This document shows, piece by piece, positions 1-8,342 of a stretch of DNA of 37,372 bases. The notes under the pieces were generated by a model. The model was given only the letters and a program-made list of their open reading frames with translations, made no database searches and was not told the DNA's origin. The translations under genes were made by a program, and so were the position numbers. Numbering within the stretch: position 1 is the first letter of the stretch; every line of letters starts with the position of its first letter. The stretch is taken from positions 1 through 37,372 of the forward strand of contig LCPQ01000018.1 in the NCBI GenBank assembly GCA_001003705.1. Direction: 5' to 3'. This stretch comes from Parcubacteria group bacterium GW2011_GWA2_48_9 (lineage in GTDB: Bacteria > Patescibacteriota > Patescibacteriia > UBA10025).

Positions 1-1108
1 AATTGAACGTTATTCGTTGGTTGAGCTGATGTTCGGAAACCCTTTTTTCCTTATCCAGCATTCCTAGGACTTCATTGAGAAGCAGGTAATGCCCTTGCGT
101 GACCGTTATGCTGAAGCGCCTGCCGAATTCACGGAGCAACGCTTCATAAGCGAAATTACTGTAATATTCAATATCTTTGCGGTAAGCTTTTTGGAACCCG
201 AACTCCCGCACTATCCAAATGATCCACCGATGGTAGGCATCAACATGCAATGCTGAAACCATGCTCCGTTGCCGGCTTCGGAGCGTTCGAAAAGACCGCT
301 GCATACTCTGCAACTCTCGTTTTGGATTCTTTGCCGCAGCGTCCTTTATCGCAGCTAAAAAGTAGTCGAGATGGAGTAATGGGCCCTCAAAATTGAAATT
401 AATCCATTCATACTGGCTTACATGACGAACCACTTTTTCGAAAAATCGCTTATGTTCTTTTTTCAAATGCCGTTTCAGCAGATTAACTGGCAACCGGAAA
501 AGGCGCGATAACTTTTGAGACCCTCGTACTTCGGCAGCAAGGTGAAGTGCACGCTCATGCTCCCGAGCGGTATATGTCTTTCGCCAGTGAGAGGTCAGTA
601 ACTGGTACACTTCCAAAGACGTATACTGCTTTGGGATTTTGAGAGCTTGGAAGTAGCTTGTCAACGCAGTGGTCCATAGGAGTGTGCGGTATTCTGAAAA
701 AGAAAATGGGACGCTCCACGTGCTGACGGTCCAGTACCGTTTGTAAAAATCGAGGAAAAGCCGCCCGAGCGCGGCATTATTCAAGCGTTGTAGGTCCTGC
801 GACAGTATCCGACGATCCAATTCATGCATCTTCTCAATTGCTCGGTAGATATTCCGTAACATTCTCCGGGTAAAACCTTTGTCTGTCGACATCCTGTCGA
901 AGATGAACTGAGCGAACCTGTCGTAATCTTCCACGACGTACGCCTGCCGCAAAAAGCCGTTTTCAGTACCGACTGCCTGGTATTCCATACCCCGGCCAAA
1001 CGCTTTTTTGAAGCCGTGATAATCCGCGTCAAAATGGATCGCGAAAGGATACAAGTTCGCGCCGTAATTTTCGTTGATGAGAAACCAGTTGAGTCTCTTT
1101 TTTTGCAT
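1..1108 (-). CDS. Swivel-family paralogue 4, N-terminal part (cut by window edge)
   Basis: Reading back from the ATG at 1106-1108 there is no stop codon to base 1, giving 369 codons that continue outside the window. The start lies two bases after the stop of the preceding gene, so it is the last visible member of the operon. The protein aligns by eye with the N-terminal domain of the three upstream genes: a motif beginning RLNNAALGRLF matches RLSNAKLTEIY and KLSNAQLWNLY; a Y-E-W...F-E-G-P block matches their W...GP block; and a final block around FGRRFSITVTQGHYLLLNEV matches VGKRLHISADQVRYLAHDEV. The C-terminal phosphohistidine domain that follows this point in the paralogues would lie beyond the left edge. 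No canonical ribosome site is seen, suggesting translational coupling. Function is inferred only from the paralogues. Confidence 0.85.
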   Translation of the reverse strand, partial: MQKKRLNWFLINENYGANLYPFAIHFDADYHGFKKAFGRGMEYQAVGTENGFLRQAYVVEDYDRFAQFIFDRMSTDKGFTRRMLRNIYRAIEKMHELDRRILSQDLQRLNNAALGRLFLDFYKRYWTVSTWSVPFSFSEYRTLLWTTALTSYFQALKIPKQYTSLEVYQLLTSHWRKTYTAREHERALHLAAEVRGSQKLSRLFRLPVNLLKRHLKKEHKRFFEKVVRHVSQYEWINFNFEGPLLHLDYFLAAIKDAAAKNPKRELQSMQRSFRTLRSRQRSMVSALHVDAYHRWIIWIVREFGFQKAYRKDIEYYSNFAYEALLREFGRRFSITVTQGHYLLLNEVLGMLDKEKRVSEHQLNQRITFN

Positions 1109-1110
1109 CC

Positions 1111-2631
1111 TTATGTAATTCTTTTGACGATCCCTTTGGCCGCATCCACCGCGACTCTATCGCCATCTTTAAACATTTCGACGATCCCATGAATGCCCAC
1201 GACGCACGGGACGTTTAATTCTCGGGCCATAATTGCCGCATGACACGTCATGCCGCCTTCTTCTGTGAGAATCGCTCCGGCTTGCCGCATCGCAGGGACT
1301 AACAATGGGTTGGTGGCGTATGAAACGAGTATTTCGCCTTTTGCGAAGTGCGTGGCCTGCTGCAGACTGTTGACGATTCGTACCTTCCCTCGAGCAACTC
1401 CGTGCCACGCCGGCATACCGTGCATAGTCGAGAGCTTTTTGACTTTCGGAACATCAATAGAGTCATCGATAAAATGCTGCGCGTCGCTTCCTGAGAGAAT
1501 GGTCCGTTTACGTCCGCGATAATAATAGATGAAAAGCTTACGCCGGCGGTTGATTTCATCCGCATCAGCCTTGCCGCTCCGCAACGCTTTCACCACTTCA
1601 TCGTGAGCCAAATACCGTACCTGATCCGCACTAATATGTAAACGTTTACCAACCTCTGTAAAATATTTGCCCAGATGCCAGCAGGATTTGAACTGGCGAG
1701 CCTTGCGATAGGGCTGAAACCACATGGCAAACTGCGCCATCTTGAGCAACCAGCGCTCATAAGGGACAAAATGAAGTTCTCGCATGATACGTTCCTGCGC
1801 TTTCTGGAGCTTTTCGAGCTCGTGGCGTTTTTCGCGCAGCTTCGCGACGACATTACCTTTTTTGAGAATATCTTTTGCTGAGAGTATGAAATCCTCGACG
1901 GTCATTACAGGACCTTCCCAACTATGAAACAGCCAATGATACGCTCGTTGTTGGCGCTGAAACTCCCGTAAAATTCGCGGATGATGTTTCCGAAGCTCAG
2001 CGACAATTTCCTGCGGAGACGCGCGAGTAAAGAGTCGTAAAAGCGTCTTGTGTTTGCAAACACGATAACTGATCTCAAGCAAATCTAAGCTTTGTTGGTA
2101 AAAAACGGTTTTCTTCGGCATACCAGCCAGCACGCCGTAGTATTCTTTAAACCTTGCTGGCGCTCGTTTTTCCAATATCTTGCGCACCCGCGGGCTGAAA
2201 TATGCGCCTTCGCCGAATTCAAGTGCGAAAATAACATTGCCATACGCATAGCATGGCGTATCAAGTTCTACGAACCGTTTATAAATCTCGGTAAGCTTCG
2301 CATTCGACAGCCGGGAAAGGTCCTTTTTCCAAATCTGCCTTTCGCTGAATTCGTTGAGCCGTCGAACAGCTTGGAACGCCCTTGAAGCTTTCTTTATCAT
2401 ATAGGAGCGGTCCTGCTCAACGCATTTCTGGTGGAATTGCTGAAAACGTTTCCACTCAGCCGGTTTGATGAAGTACTCGAGAACTTTTTCCCGGTTCGCC
2501 ATGCCGATGCCTGCGAGCATGCCGCGGTATTCCGTATATCCGACATTCCACAAATCAATGATGAGATACTGCGGGAAGACGCTCACCTGCAGGTCACGAG
2601 CAAAATATATGTACGGTTTGCGTTTCGGCAT
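1111..2631 (-). CDS. PEP-utilising-enzyme mobile (phosphohistidine swivel) domain protein, paralogue 3
   Basis: This 506-residue protein has a charged, probably helical N-terminal domain of about 400 residues and a C-terminal swivel domain (about 402-506). The swivel motif GGMTCHAAIMAREL places the phospho-accepting histidine at residue 464, followed by the usual PCVVG and D-G-D-x-V-x-V-D-A segments. In PEP synthase, pyruvate phosphate dikinase and rifampin phosphotransferase this domain carries phosphate between an ATP-grasp domain and an acceptor site. There is no ATP-grasp domain here. The order 'helical domain then swivel' resembles rifampin phosphotransferase without its N-terminal third. 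It starts 12 bases after the preceding paralogue. A phosphotransfer role requiring an ATP-grasp partner in trans is inference; the substrate is unknown. Confidence 0.88.
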   Translation of the reverse strand: MPKRKPYIYFARDLQVSVFPQYLIIDLWNVGYTEYRGMLAGIGMANREKVLEYFIKPAEWKRFQQFHQKCVEQDRSYMIKKASRAFQAVRRLNEFSERQIWKKDLSRLSNAKLTEIYKRFVELDTPCYAYGNVIFALEFGEGAYFSPRVRKILEKRAPARFKEYYGVLAGMPKKTVFYQQSLDLLEISYRVCKHKTLLRLFTRASPQEIVAELRKHHPRILREFQRQQRAYHWLFHSWEGPVMTVEDFILSAKDILKKGNVVAKLREKRHELEKLQKAQERIMRELHFVPYERWLLKMAQFAMWFQPYRKARQFKSCWHLGKYFTEVGKRLHISADQVRYLAHDEVVKALRSGKADADEINRRRKLFIYYYRGRKRTILSGSDAQHFIDDSIDVPKVKKLSTMHGMPAWHGVARGKVRIVNSLQQATHFAKGEILVSYATNPLLVPAMRQAGAILTEEGGMTCHAAIMARELNVPCVVGIHGIVEMFKDGDRVAVDAAKGIVKRIT

Positions 2632-2643
2632 AGCACCCGCGGG

Positions 2644-4266
2644 CTATAATTTTTTCACGATCCCTTTGTTTGCGTCCACCTCGACAGTGTCTCCGTCCTT
2701 CAACACTCGTGTCGCTATCCTGGTTCCAATCACACATGGGATATTCATTTCACGGGAAACGATCGCAGCGTGTGAAGTGATCCCACCCTGTTCAGTGACT
2801 ATCGCACTGGCTTTTTTCATCGCCGGAACGATATCTGGGTCGGTAGCGATCGAAACGAGTATGTCACCTTTTTTCATCTTACCCATGTCTTCCGGACGGA
2901 TAATGATGCGCACTGTGCCAGTCGCTTTACCAACGCAGCCCACCTGACCCCGAATCTCACGCGTTTTATGAATGTGTATTTTTTCTGCCTGCTTCGCCAA
3001 TCGGCGAGCCTGAGTTCCCGTGAATACCCGTTCGCCACCTCTCTCATAATAATACACCGCGAGTGTTCTTCGCTGGCGAAGGTGTGATCGTGCGACGCGT
3101 CCAGCCGACAACCCCTGCTTCACCTCATATTTGAGCATTAATCTGACGTCCACCAGGGAAATTCGTAGCCGTTTCGCGATCTCATGAAGAACCGGCTGCA
3201 TACGGTAAATCGCATATATTTGTGCAAACCGGCGATATACCTTGGTCACCATAAAATCACCCCAGGAATCCAGGACCGTTTTCCATGGATCCCGAATTAT
3301 AAGTTTTTTCATCAGTGCGGCGCGTTTTTCAAGCTGACGGCTAAATTCTTGCTGAGCCTTTTTCAAAGTTTGAGTTGGGTTGACCCCCTGACCTATTACC
3401 CGTACAAGTTCCTTTAGATAATAGTCGAATGTGTACACGCCCTCCTTGCCGATCCACATGAATTTAATGTAGAAATATTTGCGATAGTGGCTTTCTACCA
3501 TTTTCATAACCTGTGGCTTGATCTGGTCGCGGATCCGATCTACACGCTCCTCTAATAGCCGCTCATATTCCGGTGTGTGAGTCTTTAAGCCGAACTTCGC
3601 TGTTTCTTTTTCCTTGAACCACGTATATAACTCAGCGAAGAGTTTCCGCTGTGTGGCATCTCGGTACACCGCCTGGGCAATTTTCAAAAAGTCCTCTTGT
3701 TCTATTTGAATCAATGACTTCTTCCTTGGCTGGGTAAGAATCACGAGGTACTCGTTAACCTTCTCCTCCTCGATATGAAGCCGCAGGAACTGCTTCAGCC
3801 GTTCCGTCAAATTATCGTGGAACATGTCTACTGCCACTGGTATCCAGCCCCATCGGTAGTATGCCGTGTGAACGTCATCGTGTGTTTTGTACAAATTCCA
3901 CAATTGGGCATTTGAAAGTTTTGTAAGAAGGTCTTCAGGCACCCTTTCAGCGAATGCTCGGAGCTTGTCTGACCACCAAACGATTTCCTTGTTTGCCCTG
4001 ACGGTGAACTTTGGCTGGCGCAAAAATTTCTCCGTGAGATAGTCGCCGACGCGCTTGGAGTCCTCCTGGCCATAGTAAAAATTCAAATGATACGAATCTC
4101 GCTGAATCGATAACAGCTTTTTATAACGAGTCCCTGATGGCCATTCGAACTCGTTCACGAAACATGACTGCCAGATCTGCGAAAAAAAGACGTCCATGTC
4201 CGGAATGTCCTCCGCGAGCATCCATGGATCGAGGTCATTAAGATATTTCAGCCTTTTTACCGCCAT
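2644..4266 (-). CDS. PEP-utilising-enzyme mobile (phosphohistidine swivel) domain protein, paralogue 2
   Basis: A 540-residue member of the same tandem family. The swivel domain occupies about residues 436-540, with TSHAAIVSREM putting the active histidine at 499, then PCVIG and D-G-D-T-V-E-V-D-A. The N-terminal region keeps the family landmarks: KLSNAQLWNLY near 116, a block near 260-290 matching the W...GP block, LRISLVDVRLMLKYEV near 367, and YYYERGGERVFTGTQA near 405, just before the swivel. No ATP-grasp domain or PEP-binding barrel is present, unlike full PEP synthase. It is the longest paralogue. It begins 12 bases after the stop of paralogue 1 and ends with TAG. The family assignment is firm from the histidine motif; substrate and partner are unknown. 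Confidence 0.88.
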   Translation of the reverse strand: MAVKRLKYLNDLDPWMLAEDIPDMDVFFSQIWQSCFVNEFEWPSGTRYKKLLSIQRDSYHLNFYYGQEDSKRVGDYLTEKFLRQPKFTVRANKEIVWWSDKLRAFAERVPEDLLTKLSNAQLWNLYKTHDDVHTAYYRWGWIPVAVDMFHDNLTERLKQFLRLHIEEEKVNEYLVILTQPRKKSLIQIEQEDFLKIAQAVYRDATQRKLFAELYTWFKEKETAKFGLKTHTPEYERLLEERVDRIRDQIKPQVMKMVESHYRKYFYIKFMWIGKEGVYTFDYYLKELVRVIGQGVNPTQTLKKAQQEFSRQLEKRAALMKKLIIRDPWKTVLDSWGDFMVTKVYRRFAQIYAIYRMQPVLHEIAKRLRISLVDVRLMLKYEVKQGLSAGRVARSHLRQRRTLAVYYYERGGERVFTGTQARRLAKQAEKIHIHKTREIRGQVGCVGKATGTVRIIIRPEDMGKMKKGDILVSIATDPDIVPAMKKASAIVTEQGGITSHAAIVSREMNIPCVIGTRIATRVLKDGDTVEVDANKGIVKKL

Positions 4267-4278
4267 AGGGACAGTATA

Positions 4279-5841
4279 TCATTTTATCCTACGGACGATT
4301 CCCTCGTTGGCGTCGACTTCTACCTTATCGCCATCCTTGAGGACCTTATCCGCGCCCGGGACGCCTACAATGCAGGGTATTCTTAGCTCCCGAGCAACAA
4401 TTGCCGTATGGCAGGTCAAACCGCCAGCTTCACTGATAAGTGCTCCTGCTTTTTTCATCGCCGGAACAAGATTGGGGTTGGTGTTATGCGCAACCAAAAT
4501 GTCGCCTGGCTTCATCTTCTGCATCTCTTGAGGGATGTTCACAATCCTCACGATACCCACAACCCTTCCAGGACACGCGGGTGTGCCGCTCAGTTCTCTC
4601 ACTGCTTTTGGGTGGGCTTTTTCGAACGTAATATTCTTTAGAAACACCTTGGCTTTCTTGCCGGTCAAGATCGTATCATGCGTACGATCAATAAACTCCA
4701 CGGCTATCTTCTGACGTTCGTTTAACTCGTCCGCGTTGAATTCCCGCTTGAGCAATGCCGGTACGATTTCCTGCGCTTTCATGGCCCATAGTTGGGCAAT
4801 GGTAAGTCCCAGGCGCCTGCCCATTTCCCGAAAAAGTGGATCGTACGCGTACATGCCATGGTAGACGGCCTCCTTGCGAAATCCTTTGATAAATACTAGG
4901 CGTTGTGCGAGAAGCAGTAACCTCGTAAGATCGGCTGGAAGCTTCAGCTGTCTGACTAACCGTCTTTGATGGGCTAGAAAACCTTTTCGGTCATGGACCA
5001 GTTTGTCGAGAAGTTTCTGAGGATTGACGCGCCCCTTGAGGGCTTCCTGCCATCTGCCGAGGTACTCTTCAATCGGCGTGGCGGGCCCGCGGTATTGATA
5101 GGCGAGCCAACAGTACCTTGTGTGATGATGTTGAATGCGGTGATACAGTTTTGTATTCACCAATCGTAATTTTTTAAGTATCGTCGGACCCGTGGAAGAG
5201 CGAAAAATCTTTCGAATTCGCGGTTTTCGATGCAGTAAAACCGCAATGGCGAGAAAGTCGCGTTCTTCTTGTGCAACAAAACTGTCTTTTTGCGGCGTGG
5301 TCAGAACGCTGAATGCGTCAGCGATCCCATGCGGACTCCCAATTACCCGTAGATGATCGTCCAACCGTTTCCATAATCCTTTGGTGAAACGTTCTTTTTC
5401 TGCATCTGCGAGCCAACTCACTGATGGACCAACGCCGTTTTGTAAACTGTGGTACTGAAGGCAGTGAATATAGAACTTGACTAGCTGCGCGTCGGTAAGT
5501 TCGTCCAACCTACTCTTCAGAACTTTGTTTGAGGCGGCCATGAGTTTCCGAGACCACTGCTCAATTTTTTCTACGAGTTTTAGTGCCCAGCGAGGATTCT
5601 GAAACATTTTACGTGCCAAGAAGTCAGATCCGGCGTCAAACTCACGACGGATGAAATACATCTTGCAGTCATTGCTATCCAAATAAGAAAAGTATTTGTG
5701 AATACTAGCACCCAAACCTAGCTTTGGCCATTCTTGGAGAATGTACCTTGTGGCCACGCTCATGAAAAAAATGCTGGTTTGGGGGACTTCCGCTCCCACC
5801 ATCCATACGTCTCTTTTTCTAACCGGCGGAAACCTCTTCAT
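4279..5841 (-). CDS. PEP-utilising-enzyme mobile (phosphohistidine swivel) domain protein, paralogue 1
   Basis: This 520-residue protein is the first of the tandem set, starting five bases after the aminotransferase stop, so the two are almost certainly co-transcribed. Its swivel domain (about 416-520) has GGLTCHTAIVAREL with the phospho-accepting histidine at 478, then PCIVG and a D-G-D-K-V-E-V-D-A tail. Family landmarks in the N-terminal domain are ELTDAQLVKFY near 114, a WLAYQYRGP block near 245, MGRRLGLTIAQLW near 340, and HDTILTGKKAKVF near 388. All catalytic positions of a swivel domain look intact, which argues against decay. Lacking an ATP-grasp domain, it would need a separate phosphate donor. 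It ends with TGA, evidence that TGA is a stop codon here. Confidence 0.88.
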   Translation of the reverse strand: MKRFPPVRKRDVWMVGAEVPQTSIFFMSVATRYILQEWPKLGLGASIHKYFSYLDSNDCKMYFIRREFDAGSDFLARKMFQNPRWALKLVEKIEQWSRKLMAASNKVLKSRLDELTDAQLVKFYIHCLQYHSLQNGVGPSVSWLADAEKERFTKGLWKRLDDHLRVIGSPHGIADAFSVLTTPQKDSFVAQEERDFLAIAVLLHRKPRIRKIFRSSTGPTILKKLRLVNTKLYHRIQHHHTRYCWLAYQYRGPATPIEEYLGRWQEALKGRVNPQKLLDKLVHDRKGFLAHQRRLVRQLKLPADLTRLLLLAQRLVFIKGFRKEAVYHGMYAYDPLFREMGRRLGLTIAQLWAMKAQEIVPALLKREFNADELNERQKIAVEFIDRTHDTILTGKKAKVFLKNITFEKAHPKAVRELSGTPACPGRVVGIVRIVNIPQEMQKMKPGDILVAHNTNPNLVPAMKKAGALISEAGGLTCHTAIVARELRIPCIVGVPGADKVLKDGDKVEVDANEGIVRRIK

Positions 5842-5846
5842 ACGTG

Positions 5847-7049
5847 CTAGTGAACAGCACGTATGTACACTTCCAACGCACGCCTCAGAATCATCATTGC
5901 ATGCGACAGTTTTGGAGCGCTCAGCACATATGCGATCCTGACCTCATTCTTCCCTTTTCCCGGGGTTACATAGAATCCTTCAGCCGGTGCGAGCATGACA
6001 GTTTGCTCGTGGTAATGAAATTTTTGGAGCATCCACTGGCAGAAGTGGTCGGCATCCTTGACCGGCAAACCAACAATGACGTAAAAAGCGCCTTCTGGAG
6101 AATACGCACTTACTCCAGGTATGCCAGAGAGTCCTCGGATAACTGCGTCACGGCGGCCGCGATACTCATGAATGAGGTGGTGAGTAAATTGTCCTGAGTT
6201 ACGAAGTAGCGGCATGACGGCGAGCTGTTCGAGAAATGGCGACGACAACCTGCCCTGCGAAAATTTCAACACACTGGCCATAATACTCTTATTGCGAGAA
6301 ACCAGGCAGCCGATACGAGCGCCGCACATATTGAATCGCTTCGATGCACTATCAACGAGGACCACATTGTCGCGCACCTTCGCTAGTGAAAGAAAACTTA
6401 TTGCCTTTTTCTTTGTGAAGACGATTTCGCGGTACGTTTCATCGGCAATAATGAAGAGACCTCGCTCTTTCGCAATACCGGCCACGATGTCGATCTCGCG
6501 TTTTGTAAAGACGGTTCCGGTGGGATTGGATGGATTGCAGATAACAATAGCTCGGGTCCGCGGTGTTATAGCACCTACCAACGCTTTATGAGACGGCAAA
6601 TGAAAACCATCGCGGATGTTAAGAGTGACGGGAACAAGCTTAATGCCGAACATTTTTGCGTAGATAACATAACTCGTATAAACCGGCTCAAGCACAACGA
6701 TCTCATCACCAGGGTCAGCTACAGCCAAGAGGGCAAAGTAGATTGCCTCGCTGCCGCCGGTAGTAATGGAAATATCTTGCGCAGAAAGGCGTATCCCGAG
6801 ATGGCGGTAATACGTGCGCCATGCTTCAATAACTTTCGGAAATCCTGAGGATGGTGCATATGGCACTACGCCTTTCGCATATTTTTTCAGCATGCTAAAA
6901 AACTCCCGTGGTGTCGGAATATCGGGCTGACCAATATTCAAGTGAAATACGTGAATACCCTTTTGTTTGGCCGCATCAGCATATCGATACAGTTTCCGAA
7001 TAGGGGAAGCAGGCGTCATTTGCGCACGGCGTGACAGGGAAAGTTTCAT
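5847..7049 (-). CDS. PLP-dependent class I/II aminotransferase (aspartate aminotransferase fold)
   Basis: A fold-type I, PLP-dependent aminotransferase of 400 residues from the ATG at 7047-7049. Visible signatures are the N-terminal SRRAQMTPASPIRKL, NIGQPDIPTP near 38, GGSEAIYFAL near 98, NPSNPTG near 172, IADETYREIVF with the cofactor Asp at 203, SASKRFNMCGARIG with the PLP lysine at 237, and the Arg at 245. The frame stays open upstream to a TTG at 7088, but the ATG gives the N-terminus usual for the family, so I prefer it. It heads the operon with the swivel-domain paralogues, five bases before the first. The amino acid or keto-acid substrate cannot be read from sequence. That it supplies a substrate to the swivel proteins is inference from operon position. 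Confidence 0.93.
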   Translation of the reverse strand: MKLSLSRRAQMTPASPIRKLYRYADAAKQKGIHVFHLNIGQPDIPTPREFFSMLKKYAKGVVPYAPSSGFPKVIEAWRTYYRHLGIRLSAQDISITTGGSEAIYFALLAVADPGDEIVVLEPVYTSYVIYAKMFGIKLVPVTLNIRDGFHLPSHKALVGAITPRTRAIVICNPSNPTGTVFTKREIDIVAGIAKERGLFIIADETYREIVFTKKKAISFLSLAKVRDNVVLVDSASKRFNMCGARIGCLVSRNKSIMASVLKFSQGRLSSPFLEQLAVMPLLRNSGQFTHHLIHEYRGRRDAVIRGLSGIPGVSAYSPEGAFYVIVGLPVKDADHFCQWMLQKFHYHEQTVMLAPAEGFYVTPGKGKNEVRIAYVLSAPKLSHAMMILRRALEVYIRAVH

Positions 7050-7153
7050 ATACCACTCATTCTCCCTGATTTGCACGTCTTTTGTCAATGCGAAAAAAGG
7101 CGGGTCAACCCCGTCGTATTCTAACCTTATACATACTTGTCATTCTGAGGAAT

Positions 7154-7265
7154 CCCTGGCGCGGCCAGGGGTGACGAAAGAATCTCGCGCTTGGCGCGCA
7201 TCCAAAGTCATTTGAATAAGATTCCAATTAGTGAGCCGCTCCGCGTCGAGATTCTTCGGTCGCCC
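7154..7265. repeat. MITE-like inverted repeat with internal hairpin
   Basis: This lies in the 306-base gene-free stretch upstream of the aminotransferase operon. A perfect 7-base-pair hairpin (CCCTGGC, loop GCG, GCCAGGG; 7154-7170) is followed by AAGAATCTCG at 7178-7187, whose exact reverse complement CGAGATTCTT is at 7247-7256. The surrounding words (GTGACGAAAGAATCTCG and CGAGATTCTTCGG) resemble intergenic repeats I have seen in many bacterial genomes. No transposase is present. It could be a non-autonomous mobile element, but only one copy is in this window. Confidence 0.5.
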
Positions 7266-7290
7266 GCCTACGCGCGTTGTTTGGTATGAA

Positions 7291-7330
7291 TAACCTAACC
7301 CGTCAACCCGCAATTCGACAACCTAAACCT
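7291..7330. repeat. Partial copy of the CGAATT-type border repeat
   Basis: The stretch TAACCCGTCAACCCGCAATTCGACAACC-like (split here: CCCGTCAACCCG, then CAATTCGACAACC) shares words and order with the right arms of the inverted repeats at 21.8 and 26.2 kb. It has no clear second arm here. The assignment rests on visual word sharing only. Confidence 0.35.
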
Positions 7331-7331
7331 A

Positions 7332-7360
7332 GCAGAGCAAGCTCTGCCACTACAAGTAGT
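7332..7360. repeat. Double palindrome downstream of the giant-protein cluster
   Basis: Two adjacent perfect hairpins: GCAGAGC-AA-GCTCTGC at 7332-7347 and ACTAC-AA-GTAGT at 7349-7360. They are followed on the plus strand by ATCTTTTT. They lie 35 bases beyond the stop of the last gene of the cluster. On the minus strand, the direction of the gene, there is no T run after the stem, so this is not a convincing terminator for it. It looks more like a dispersed palindromic repeat. Confidence 0.45.
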
Positions 7361-7394
7361 ATCTTTTTCGCTCTCTGTCATTAATTAACCTACC

Positions 7395-8342
7395 CTACAA
7401 CTCCTGCACCAGCTTCCCCTTCTCAACCCTATTCTTCACCCATCGGAACTCCCCTTCTTTCTCATCAGCATACGCCATCGTCCGGTACTCTTCTCCCATG
7501 CGGTCACCGAGTTCCATGCCGATCATAGCGGATTCGTTTTCAGTGAGTCCAAGTCGTTGCTGGAGAAGGTATTGGAGAAATTCGCTCATGACTATCGGGT
7601 GGGTGGAATTGTCATCTATAAACTGCTTCACTACTTCTGCGTTATATTTTTCAGAAGCATAGCTTTTGACTGTCTCCCGCCAATTTGGGCCTTCTTTAAG
7701 GGCAGCTTGAAGTCTCCCCTCGCGTGCCAAGATGAGAAGTATGGCTACCGTTTTTCCGACATCTTTGATTTTCAGTGCGTTGACTAGTTGCTTTTTCAAC
7801 TCCACTGGGTCACTACCCATTTTTGCACCTAATGCTTTTTCAGTGAGGAACCAGCTCTGCATACGGCCTTTTGCAAACTCTAATAACTCGCTAAGACTCT
7901 TTTTGTCTTTCACAACTAGGGGTCGCATAGCACCTTTCGTTCGCGCCGCTGATTCGTCCTTGAACTGGAGAGGTGCCCAGTCGAACTCTTCAATCGTCTG
8001 GTCCCAAAACGCTATACCCTCGTACACCCCGCCGAGAAACCTGCCCACATCCATACCGACAAGAGCGCTTTCGGGAATGGAGAGTTTCAGGCGTTCAGTG
8101 AGGAGGTACTGAAAAAATGCTGATAACGCCTCTGGTGAAGCGGGATGTTTCTCAATATAGATATCAGCTCGTTGGTCGGAGTAATGACGTGAAACAAATT
8201 CCTTCGTAGCACGCAGCCAGCTAGCATTTTGGCGAAGAATATCCTGCAGCTGTTTGCGATGGGCCAGATAGTACATAGCGGCAGTGACCTCACTTATGTT
8301 TTCCACTTCGAGAGCCCGAGCAAAGATGCCTTTCACTTTCAC
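7395..8342 (-). CDS. Hypothetical protein with an internal duplication
   Basis: A 315-residue soluble, probably helical protein that I do not recognise. It is built from two related halves. Residues about 1-125 and 181-305 align: IFARALEVENIS with LVNALKIKDVG; FFQYLLTERLKLSIPESAL with FLQYLLQQRLGLTENESAM; VGMDVGRFLGGVYEG with IGMELGDRMGEEYR; and EEFDW with GEFRW. The start is GTG, overlapping the stop of the upstream gene by four bases (GTGA), which implies translational coupling. It is the last gene of the six-gene cluster with the giant secreted protein and the VirB6/TrbL-like protein. No signal peptide or membrane segment is seen, so a cytoplasmic accessory role is the simplest inference. 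Confidence 0.8.
   Translation of the reverse strand: MKVKGIFARALEVENISEVTAAMYYLAHRKQLQDILRQNASWLRATKEFVSRHYSDQRADIYIEKHPASPEALSAFFQYLLTERLKLSIPESALVGMDVGRFLGGVYEGIAFWDQTIEEFDWAPLQFKDESAARTKGAMRPLVVKDKKSLSELLEFAKGRMQSWFLTEKALGAKMGSDPVELKKQLVNALKIKDVGKTVAILLILAREGRLQAALKEGPNWRETVKSYASEKYNAEVVKQFIDDNSTHPIVMSEFLQYLLQQRLGLTENESAMIGMELGDRMGEEYRTMAYADEKEGEFRWVKNRVEKGKLVQEL

Noticed and set aside
781-1032. 83-codon minus-strand frame
   Set aside because: It is out of frame inside the partial swivel paralogue, which has an open frame through the whole region and clear similarity to its neighbours.
7332-7360. Intrinsic terminator for the giant-protein cluster
   Set aside because: The hairpins are followed by a T run only on the plus strand, where no gene ends. 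On the gene's own strand no T run follows.
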